A stretch of 64,000 nt of DNA from Amaurobius ferox. Taxonomy: Eukaryota > Arthropoda > Arachnida > Araneae > Amaurobiidae. The stretch is from the NCBI GenBank assembly GCA_951213105.1, contig OX578144.1, positions 82,322,301-82,386,300 of the forward strand, read 5' to 3'. Positions 1-7,802 of the stretch are shown here, one piece after another. A model generated the notes under the pieces. That model was not told where the DNA came from. It did no database searches and was given only the letters and a program-made list of their open reading frames with translations. The translations under genes were made by a program, and so were the position numbers. Each line of letters opens with the position of its first letter. Positions within the stretch are counted from its first letter, which is position 1.

Positions 1-461
1 GTTGTATAAGAATTGCTGCATTTCTTTACAGCAAAATTATTTAACTCATGGAGTCTGTAAAATAGCTGATATGAATGAAACATTCATTGATTTTACATAG
101 GGATGCAGGCGATTTTTTCGATGAAGTTTTAAGTATAGAGTTAAATTACTTGTACCTCCATGGTTTTATGTTTTTAAATAAATTAAATTATCTTAGTATT
201 GTAATGAATGAAAGAATGGAAAACAGTTTATGCTGCTTTTACATAGAGAGCAAAGCGATTTATATTTCAATGACGTCATTTGAATAAAGTTCATTTATTT
301 TCGATGAAGTTTTCAAATATAATAAATTTTTTCAGTATTATGATAATTTTAAATATATTACCGAGGAATGTATAGCATTTGAGAGATCTTTGAATAAAAT
401 TGTATTGAAGTTGGAAAGTGTTTCATAATCTATGCTTTATGCATGATTGGTCTTTCTTGTT
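1..461 (-). mobile_element. H0, minus-strand Helentron-like element, 5' part
   Basis: On the minus strand this is the 5' part of the same element as 13914-15056; the rest lies left of the window. Its outer end, read on the minus strand, is the family 5' terminus (AACAAGAAAGAcCAATCATG), followed by the imperfect palindrome around GCATAAAGC and the subterminal motif ACACTTTCCAAC. The CRE-like TGACGTCA is present near 270, but the TATA motif seen in H1-H5 is degraded here. Confidence 0.75.
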
Positions 462-582
462 AAAATCTTATTTTTGTTTGTTTGACAGATGGCAATGATT
501 TACAGAAAGTCAAGTGTTATTACAAAACGCGAGATTTTTAATGGGGAGATCAATATATCTCACTATTTATTTGTGGCAACTT

Positions 583-587
<5 letters not shown>

Positions 588-660
<73 letters not shown>

Positions 661-727
661 TATATATATATATTTATCAAAATATATATATATATATTTA
701 TCAAAATATATATATATATATATATAT
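588..727. repeat. (TA)n microsatellite, 140 bp
   Basis: Nearly pure alternating AT, interrupted near the right end by short TTTATCAAAA-type spacers and followed by a T-run. The same locus is 144 bp in unit 2, 110 bp in unit 3 and 80 bp in units 4 and 5. The open frames coding Ile-Tyr repeats here are artefacts of the microsatellite. Confidence 0.97.
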
Positions 728-1040
728 TTTTTTTTTTTTGAAAAGGAAAATGTTACTGATTTTCATCTATATCTCAGAAATTGATACATATAGAGCTCAG
801 GTGATGGCTCATTTAGACTCAGCATCAAATTCTGGAGTGCTCTCTAAACATTTCACATTTTGTTCTTTTTAAATTTCAAGTTAAAAAAATTGTCATTTTA
901 CTTGAAACATTTATACTTCAAAATTGACTATATTTAAAACTTAGACTACAATTGTGTCGGAGCGGGATTCCCTTCGATTTGGCCGACGGGAGAATTTTAA
1001 CTTTCTCCAATTTTTGAATACCCAGGACCGAAACTCCACC

Positions 1041-1065
1041 CGTCTGTGAGTGAAACTCACAGACG
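1041..1065. repeat. Perfect hairpin in the LTR-like element
   Basis: CGTCTGTGAGT and its exact complement flank a 3 nt GAA loop. It is unchanged in the other units (15639, 30200, 44765 and 59327 approximately). Its role is unknown; it could be a structured RNA element near one LTR end or a protein-binding palindrome. Confidence 0.8.
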
Positions 1066-1250
1066 ACTTGCACACACAATTCTAACCTTAAACCCTTGGG
1101 TTGGTCGTGTGGTCTGGGTCTTCAACACACAATTCTAAAAAGACAAATTAAACCCTTACCTTGAAGGTCTTCTTCTTCCGCTGGAAACATAAGTAAATAT
1201 ACTAATTCAAACACAAATAAATACTTCTTAAATCTTTACTAAATCCATCC

Positions 1251-1256
1251 TTTATT
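1251..1256 (-). promoter_or_regulatory. AATAAA polyadenylation-like signal (minus)
   Basis: The minus strand reads AATAAAGG here, about 790 bp downstream of the minus-strand TATA box and 300 bp before the element end, as expected for the R/U5 side of an LTR. In AT-rich DNA a hexamer can arise by chance, so this is only supportive. Confidence 0.35.
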
Positions 1257-1645
1257 AAACAATCAATTTATATTTATAATAGGAGTTACCAACATTATAC
1301 AGGAGCTGAATCTATATCAAGTCTCCGCACTGGACTCAGGAAACCATGATACCAAATTTAATAGCCACCAATCAAAGACATAATAAACGATTTCTAAAAC
1401 GTATTAAATGTGGCTGATAATAATAATTTTATCATTTAACATAATTGCAGTTATAGGTATGGTCTCAACATGGGAGCAACCGTACTCGAAGCTTTCCTTC
1501 GAATTCAGAAATACCTAAAGTAAATTTATATTTTTATCCATATAAACAAATGTTAAATTAAGTCGGGAAGTCAAATTAAAGATCTTGAGTTTGTTCCAAT
1601 TTACGTGAATGACTTCCGACGGAAAACTGATCCATCGAAGAAACA

Positions 1646-1654
1646 CTCTTACCT
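1646..1654 (-). promoter_or_regulatory. 5' splice-donor-like site (minus)
   Basis: The minus strand reads AG/GTAAGAG, a near-consensus splice donor about 390 bp downstream of the minus-strand TATA box, at the end of a 50-codon open stretch. It could belong to a spliced LTR leader. It is the same in all five units. Confidence 0.35.
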
Positions 1655-2044
1655 CTGACATCGGAGATGCTGAAGAGATCATACACCAACATCCACTTTG
1701 AATCGTCGGCTATGCCGTTCCATGAACACCGGCTCTCTTTTAGCAAATGATAGGCTGAGGCTCGGCCAGGGCTCCGTTTCATTTTTGCCCACGACATCCA
1801 ACATCTCGACCATGGACAGAGACCTCTGGTCAGAACCGTTCTTCAACGTCGATGCTCAGCAGGTGGACGGGCTCCTCCACGATGACCTGCGGCGACACTC
1901 CCCATGCCCACGAAGTTCAGAGACCGGAATGGAATCAGGTCTCCAACTTCGAGGTGGGCAACATAATAAAATTACGCTCTGGACTAGCCCAGAGACATGG
2001 GTAGCCAGATAGGGAATGTGCGCCCCGAATTAGCAAACATGCCC

Positions 2045-2083
2045 TTTATATGCACCAGGGGCCAATTCCAGCCCCACCAATAG
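2045..2083 (-). promoter_or_regulatory. Candidate Pol II promoter of the LTR (minus)
   Basis: Read on the minus strand: TATTGG, GGTGGGGCTGG, AATTGG and then CATATAAAGGG, that is CCAAT-type boxes, a GC-rich box and a TATA box within 40 bp. A start near 2015-2020 would be expected. The layout supports a minus orientation for the LTR. All units keep the TATA box; unit 3 changes the outermost box (CAACAG in place of CAATAG on plus). Confidence 0.45.
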
Positions 2084-2925
2084 AAATTTTCTTTATTTCA
2101 AAAAGTTTCCAGGGAACGCCTTCATAGCCTCGACGAATGGTCTCAAAACTCCAGCAGTTCGAAAATCAACCTCCGCCACGAGGTCTCCATACTTCACCAG
2201 CACAAACACGTGAATATGAAAATTCTGCATGCCATTGCATCATCCCAGCCACGTGCAGAGCCAACCGCCTCTATACCACATCCGCTTGCATGGGAAAACG
2301 ATGAACCTGAAATTAACGGTCGAAAAAGACCAGCCTCGAGTACGGTCGCACAACACTCATTAAATTAAAAATGGTTAAGGATATTCGATTTGATTTTAAA
2401 TGCAAAAGGTTTTCTTTTATATTAAACATAGAATTGACGAGAGGGTGCTCAACAGGATAAAACAAATAATTATATAGATAAATATGTATGCAATAAATAT
2501 AGAAACAGATTACAGAAGTTACAATTTAACTCGAGTGGTGTGAGGATCTCAAACCTCGACACCACAATTGTTATAGATTCAGCGTTACATTCTAGAGGGG
2601 ATAAGGAGCTTCATTAAGGATTTCCACTTCAGCTTTAAATATTTTTTTAAAAAATATTTTCTCAAGATTGGCTATAGTTAGAGCTTAAATGACTAACATG
2701 AATTCAGCATTAAATACCGGAGAAGGTTGAAGGTTCACTAAAGATTTCCACTTCGGCATTTTTTTTCACTTCCGGTTCAAAACATTTTTTGAAGCATCTA
2801 TTACTTTGGGCTGACTATGGATAGCGCTTAGTGATGACTCATATGGATTTTGCATCGAATTCTGGAGAGGATTGATCGGTCTAAGGTTTCTATTCATAGT
2901 TCATTCAGAGATGTTTTTTTCGGCC

Positions 2926-4202
2926 TCTCCGCAAATTTTTATGGCTTTACGAAATATGTATACAAAATATAACTAAAATACTTAATAGTTTCGTCAAAAA
3001 TTAGGTGCACACAACATCAGTCACAATATGAAAACTTCTTAAATTTCTTGTTTTATTACTACAATATTGTGTTTCCCCTGTAAGTCTCTGTAATATGATC
3101 GATTAAGTAATTTGGTAACATTGATTATAGTGTTCGAAACGAACGCACTTGATGCCGTTACAGATTTTACTCAAATTATTTTTGATAAAAGCTTTGACTT
3201 TATACTATGCATGTAGAAAAAGTAATAAATGATTATAAATAGAAGAGCGAAACGATATATTTTTATGATGGCATATGTGTTTCAAATTTGAAAATTTATT
3301 CACTTATCCTATCAATTACAGTCAACCGATACTGGGTTAAATGTAGGAAATTAATTTTTACATTCAAAAATCCACATTCTGCTCGTTTAACCCAGAATGC
3401 ATTATTTTTCAATTGTTTTTCAACTCGTCAGAAGGCGTTTTTGAGTTGCAATTAAAGTTAATGTTTTAAATTGGACCATCAGAAAGTTAAGATTGGTGTC
3501 TAAAAGTAACGACACATTGTGATGGAATACAAAATGGAATACTTTTCCCAAGTCTTGTCAGAGTCTGACCCTAACAAGTATACTTTAAGATGTATTTTTC
3601 TTTACCATCATATTTTTTTTTATTTCTCTCATTTTGGTTTGGGGATTAAATTCTGAATTTTCCAGGTAAGGTACCCCATTAAAAAGAGGTGGCTATAAAT
3701 TAACATGGCTTGAGCCTTGATGGAGGGAATATTTTGAAATGTATGTTCCCCGTGATATGATAGAATTAAAATCCAACAATTACTATTTTAATACCATTTT
3801 CAGGCAGAAAAAATTCATTCTGCTCTATAACTCTTCTGCTGTTTATTATTACTACAATTTTTCTATGAAGTTTCGTTGTTCCTTCAAGAGAAAAATATTA
3901 TCAATCTTAAATTTTGAATAACGTTTGATCTTATCATGCATATAGCAAGAAAAGAAAAGCTTAGCATATTTTTATTTTTACACAATATTTCTAATACACG
4001 GAAGTTATATTTTTAACACAATATTTTAAATATAAATATACATAGAAATACATGCATAATTTTTCTTAATTTATCTTTTTTTACCTCAACTAAGATCGGA
4101 CCAGAAGTTTTCAAAACATGATCCTAATACGCAAATGATCGTAATGTCGAATTTGGCAATATTCAGGAAATCGAAAGTTTCTTGATACTAGTACGAGAAA
4201 TC
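2926..4202. other. AT-rich stretch, nothing identified
   Basis: I see no recognisable gene or element ends. It holds a 60-codon chance frame (3739-3921) rich in Tyr, Lys and Phe, and a CAG/GTAAG juxtaposition at 3663-3670. Type B units have ~46 bp more near the left side (32127-32172 in unit 3), made of TACAAATATAC/ACTAAA-type short repeats. Equivalent stretches are 17524-18800, 32084-33408, 46650-47973 and 61213-62535. Confidence 0.6.
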
Positions 4203-4532
4203 AACAAGAAAGATCGATCATTCCTAAAGCATTGACTATGAAACACTTTCCAACTTCAATGCAATTTTATTTAAAAAAGTCGAAAATGCAATACATTCCT
4301 CGGTAATATTTTAAAACTTATCACAATACTTTGATTTATTATATTTGAAAACATAAACCTTCATTGAAAAAAATGAACTTCTTTCAAATGACGGCATTGA
4401 AATATAAATTGCCTGGTGTAAATATCTCTAAAATGCAATACATTCCACGGTAATATTTTTAAAACTATCATAATACTACGATAATTTATTATATTTGAAA
4501 ACTTCATCAAAAACAACTGAAATAAATTCAAA

Positions 4533-4576
4533 TGACGTCATAGAAAAAATAACACGCCTGGATCTCTCTATAAAAG
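4533..4576 (+). promoter_or_regulatory. CRE-like site plus TATA box in H1
   Basis: Palindromic TGACGTCA (4533-4540) lies 28 bp upstream of TATAAAAG (4569-4576). The pair recurs in H2, H3 and H5 at similar spacing. About 70 bp downstream lies ACCATGG, opening only a 10-codon frame. This is a promoter-like module with no known product. Confidence 0.45.
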
Positions 4577-5085
4577 CAGGATTTCATTCATTTCATTCAT
4601 TACAATACTATAATAATTTATTTTATTTAAAAGTTAAGACCATGGAGCTACAAGTAATTAAACTCTATGCTTAAAACTTCATCGAAAAAATCGTCCTTCT
4701 GTTTATAAAATCAATTAATATTTCATTCATATCAGCCATGCAGACTCCATGGACTGAATTATTTTTTGTTAAAGAAATACAGTAATTCTAATACATCGCA
4801 TTCTACATATTTCGCTGTTTACATTTTACATAGGTGAAAAATAGGCTTAGTTGTAGAAATAATCAAATTTGAATGAGAATTTAAACTCAAATATATTGTC
4901 ATTGTGTTGTTTTAGTATGTAGATGCACAGAATTTAAGCAAAAATAAAGTAGTTTTAGGACGGATACAACACTCTATGAATTAAAAAGAACTTTAAAAAA
5001 TCACGATTTTGAAACAAGATGGATGCCATATATCATTTTGAAGTGGGTCATGTGCTCGTTTCATATCATGGTCACGTGATCGTTT

Positions 5086-5096
5086 CATATAAGATG
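5086..5096 (+). repeat. SINE target-site duplication, left copy
   Basis: CATATAAGATG, repeated exactly at 5465-5475 on the other side of the SINE. Sister elements H2, H3 and H5 carry a single similar sequence (CATATAAgAgG, CATATAAAGTG) followed by the same TAAT...TTTTAATTTTT downstream, so the empty site is visible. Confidence 0.9.
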
Positions 5097-5464
5097 GTTT
5101 TTGTTGAGACCCAGACCGACCGACCTACCAGAAAGGTGTAAGGTCAAGCTGTATGGACGGCCGGGAAGTGCCACCCAATTTAGACCGGAACCCAGTGGGG
5201 GAGGCATCCACAGGGACCGTACCCTCCTTGCCCTACCACCAACCTCTCGGAAGGACTTACGGACCCACATGTTTAACGTGATCGTACTCCGCATGAACAC
5301 GGCGGCATTTGTGGTAGCGTGCAAATCTAGCGCGCAAACCACGGGGATACCGCACCCGAGATGGCCAACAGCACGCGGTGTTCCAAGGTGGTCACCCACC
5401 AAGTACTAACCGCGCCCGATGCTGCTTGATTTCGGGGATCTAACGAGAACCGGTGTTATCAGCA
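5097..5464 (-). mobile_element. 5S rRNA-derived SINE (SINE3-type), unit 1
   Basis: On the minus strand the first ~101 nt (5464-5363) match 5S rRNA from about nucleotide 19 to its 3' end: GATAACACCGGTTCTCGT, the box A region CAAGCAGCaTCGGGCGCGG, TTAGTACTTGG and the box C region GGGTGACCaCCTTGGAAC, ending GCTGTTGGC. A ~265 nt unrelated body follows and ends GGGTCTCAACAAAAAC. The 11 bp duplication CATATAAGATG flanks the element. Known: SINEs with a 5S head use the internal Pol III promoter and are copied by a partner LINE; 5S genes themselves lack such a body. The first ~18 nt of 5S are missing. The 105-codon (minus) and 102-codon (plus) frames lying over it are by-products of its GC-rich sequence. 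It is not a functional 5S gene. Confidence 0.88.
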
Positions 5465-5994
5465 CATATAAGATGTGTAATTAATATTTTAATTTTTATT
5501 TAAAAAACTACTGAATATAATTCGCTGATTTTTTTTTATATATTTTATGGAACAATTTGACAATTATCTAAAATTTTCGAAGCAATTTGTGAATTTTAAA
5601 TCCGCTTAAAAAATGCTTGAAAAATTAGGTCTCATAGGGCTCAATGTATTTCATTTTTTCAACCCGGGTTCAATCCAAAACTAATTGGTTTATATTATTC
5701 ATTTATATTCCCATAGGTCCCACAGACCGTCTGAACAACATACTAAAATTTCATTTTGATTAAGTCATTTTTACGGCAGTTATCGTGCTAACGGACAAAC
5801 AGACAGACAGACACACAGAATGAACAAAGTCATAAACACTTTTTAACTTTGTTGTAAAGTGTTAAAAATTAGCATGCATGTTTTTATAGTAGGAGTAAGA
5901 AAACTTAATCACTGGAATCTTGTTACCGCAAGTTCTGGACCTAAGGCCGCAGCTGAGTAAAGTTTCAAGTACAATATTGCATCAGTAAAACTAA

Positions 5995-7311
5995 AACAAG
6001 AAAGATCAATCATGCTTAAAGCATTGATTATGAAACACTTTCCAACTTCAATGCAATTTTATTTAAACATGTCTAAAATGCAATACATTCCTCGGTAATA
6101 TTTTAAAACTTATCACAATAGTACATTAATTTATTATATTTGAAACCTTAAACCTTCATAAAAAAAATTAACTTCATTCAAATGACGGCATTAAAGTATA
6201 AATTGCCTGGTTTAAACATCTCTAAAATGTGATACATTCCTCGGTAATAATTTTAGAATTGTCATAATACTACGATAATTTATTATATTTGAAAACTTCA
6301 TCGAAAACAACTGAAATCCATTCAAATGACGTCATAGAAAAAATAACACGCCTGGCTCTCTCTATAAAAGCAACATTTCATTCATAAATATTTCCGCCAT
6401 TCATGTCATTCATCACAATACTATAATAATTTATTTTATTTAAAAATTAAGACCATGGAGCTACAAGTAATTGAACTATATGCGTAAAACTTCATCGAAA
6501 AATATCGTCCTTCTCTTTCTCAAATCAATGAATATTTCATTCATATCAGCTGTGCAGACTCCATGGACTAAATGATTTTGTGTTAAAGAATTACAGCAAT
6601 TCTAATACAACTCATTCTACATATTTTGCTGTTTACATTTTACATAGGTGAAAAATAGGCTTAGTTGTAGAAATAATCAAATTTGGGATGAGCATTTAAA
6701 CACAAATATATTGTCATTGCGTTGTATCAGTATGTAGATGCACAGAATTTAGGCAAAAATAAAGTAGTTTTAGGACGGATACAACACTCAATATGAATTA
6801 AAAAGAACTTTAAAAATCATGATTTTGAGACCAGATGGATGCCATATATCATTCTGAAGTATGTCACGTGATCGTTTCATATCATGGTCACGTGATCGCT
6901 TCATATAAGAGGTGTTATTATTATTTTAATTTTTATTTAAAAAACTACTGAATATATTTCGTTGAATTTTTTTTTATATATTTTATGGAACAATTTGAAT
7001 ATTGCCTAAAATTTTCGAAGCAATTTGTGACTTTTAAATCCGCTTAAAAAATGCTTGAAAAATTAGGTCCCATAGTAAATTAGGTCCCCCAATGTATTTC
7101 ATTTTTCAACCCGGGTTCAATCCAAAACTAATTGGGTGATATTATTCATTTATATTCCCATAGGTCCTTCAGACCGTCAGAACAACATACTAAAATTTCA
7201 TTTCGATTAAGTCATTTTTACGGAAGTTATCGTGCTAACGGACAGACAGACAGACAGACAGAATGAACAAAGTCATAAACACTTTTCAACTTTGCCGTAA
7301 AGTGTTAAAAA
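5995..7311 (+). mobile_element. H2, Helentron-like element
   Basis: Full-length member with the same plan as H1: ~170 bp internal duplication, CRE-like and TATA pair, two CACGTG-containing ~25 bp repeats near 6860-6900, a (GACA)n tract at 7241-7260 and a 3' hairpin. One base pair of the hairpin stem is altered (TTTGCCGTAAAG). It lacks the SINE and so shows the empty insertion site near 6905. In units 1 and 2 a short GTAAATTAGGTCCCCC segment replaces the GGGCTCA of other copies near 7075. Confidence 0.65.
6327..6370 (+). promoter_or_regulatory. CRE-like site plus TATA box in H2
   Basis: TGACGTCA at 6327-6334 and TATAAAAG at 6363-6370, 28 bp apart as in H1. Confidence 0.45.
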
Positions 7312-7437
7312 TAAAATGGAAATTTTTAGCGATATAGTAAGTTTAATGATCGCATTGTTTGCATTTTGGGAAAGATGCATATCCATGTGCGTGTGAATGT
7401 GTGTATTACTGTGTGTGTGTGCGTATTATTGTAAAGG

Positions 7438-7547
7438 ATGGAGGTTACGGTCCCTGTGGATAGTTTCCTGTCCAAATTGGGTGGCACTTCCCGGCCGTCT
7501 AAAAAACAGATACCTTACACCTTCGAGTAGGTCGGACGGTATGGGAC
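7438..7547 (+). mobile_element. Headless fragment of the SINE body
   Basis: About 110 bp, on the plus strand, similar to the 3' body of the 5S SINE: TACGGTCCCTGTGGAT, AAATTGGGTGGCACTTCCC, GGCCGTC, CCTTACACCTT, GTAGGTCGGaCGGT. Relative to that SINE it lacks the 5S head and ~20 internal bases. It may be a 5'-truncated, older SINE or the tail of the partner LINE. A GT-rich stretch (7390-7425) lies just upstream. Copies: 22036, 36634 and 51200. Confidence 0.7.
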
Positions 7548-7802
7548 GATGAAGAAGCTGAAAAAAGCATTTATCTTCAGTGATATAGAGAAGTGTATGT
7601 TATTCGCAAACGTGTAAAAATTAATGTTATTTTGAATTCTGAGAAAATGCGTTTTACCGATTTGTTACAATTATTTTGTAATAATCCTTCCAAACTTTAT
7701 ATGAATCGCCAAATACTTTTGACAGATACATGCCTCTTTTTTTTTTTTTAAACACGTATATTTTCACAAACATATTTAAGAAGTACAAAGAAAACATAAA
7801 AA
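7548..7802. other. Spacer before H3, nothing identified
   Basis: AT-rich spacer ending in a T-run of variable length (12-14). The run decides whether a 79-codon frame stays open: it is open in units 3 and 4 (36789-37028, 51355-51594) and broken in units 1 and 2. That pattern argues against coding. Confidence 0.6.

Larger units (their letters stand above)
953..2563 (-). mobile_element. Solo-LTR-like insertion (1611 bp), unit 1
   Basis: Seen: a GC-richer block starting TGTGTCGGAG and ending CTCGACACC, which form imperfect inverted termini. It is flanked by ACAAT on both sides (948-952 and 2564-2568; extendable to ACAATTG). It sits inside a satellite repeat, which defines the empty site. Known: LTRs of Gypsy, BEL and Copia retrotransposons are TG...CA with 4-6 bp duplications; here the last base would be A-to-C. 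Minus-strand signals (ATTGG boxes, TATA box at 2052-2045, splice donor AG/GTAAG at 1654-1648, AATAAA at 1256-1251) fit an LTR read on the minus strand. Other features are an 11 bp perfect hairpin at 1041-1065 and a CACACAATTCTAA duplication near 1073 and 1125. Short open frames (1576-1797 minus, 1698-2012 plus) show no domain I recognise. No gag, pol or second LTR is present. A non-LTR origin cannot be excluded. Confidence 0.6.
790..2925 (+). repeat. Diverged ~140 bp tandem satellite, split by the LTR
   Basis: About four diverged direct repeats, with starts near 790, 933, 2676 and 2821 and a period of 130-145 bp. Each opens with an ATAGaGCTtA-like motif, then a CAGCATcAAATtCTGGAG-like motif and a TTCCACTTC-like stretch. 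The second repeat is interrupted by the 1611 bp insertion at 953-2563. Removing that insertion restores the repeat. Equivalent stretches begin near 15388, 29949, 44514 and 59076. Confidence 0.75.
4203..5868 (+). mobile_element. H1, Helentron/HINE-like element carrying the SINE
   Basis: Longest member of the H family, 1298 bp without the SINE and its extra target copy. In order: 5' end AACAAGAAAGATCgATCAT with an imperfect palindrome; subterminal ACACTTTCCAACTTC; a ~170 bp internal direct duplication (each half ending in TGACGgCAT or TGACGTCAT ... GCCTGG); TATAAAAG at 4569; two tandem ~25 bp GTCACGTGATCGTTTCATAT-like repeats near 5050-5090; the SINE at 5097-5464; AACCCGGGTTCAATCC; a (GACA)n tract near 5805; and a 3' hairpin formed by AACACTTTTTAAC and GTTGTAAAGTGTT, then AAAAA. 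There is no TC...CTRR end, no long terminal inverted repeat, no obvious target duplication and no protein. This matches the HINE/DINE-1 plan of non-autonomous Helentrons. Confidence 0.65.

Noticed and set aside
489..872. 127-codon frame rich in Ile-Tyr repeats (also near 15084 and 29680)
   Set aside because: It is the (TA)n microsatellite read in frame; length and frame change from unit to unit.
1576..2012. Convergent frames of 73 (minus) and 104 (plus) codons in the LTR-like segment
   Set aside because: No domain recognised. They overlap each other on opposite strands and no flanking coding evidence is seen. The minus frame may be part of an LTR leader, but I do not call a protein.
3739..3921. 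60-codon frame identical in all five units
   Set aside because: Its identity reflects recent unit duplication, not coding constraint. The composition is typical of AT-rich noise.
5085..5409. Overlapping 105- and 102-codon frames on both strands
   Set aside because: They lie on the 5S-derived SINE. Frames open on both strands of a GC-rich SINE are expected by chance, and part of the minus frame is 5S rRNA sequence.
5363..5464. A genuine 5S rRNA gene
   Set aside because: The first ~18 nt are missing, a 265 nt unrelated body and A-rich tail follow, and an 11 bp duplication flanks the whole: a SINE, not a gene.
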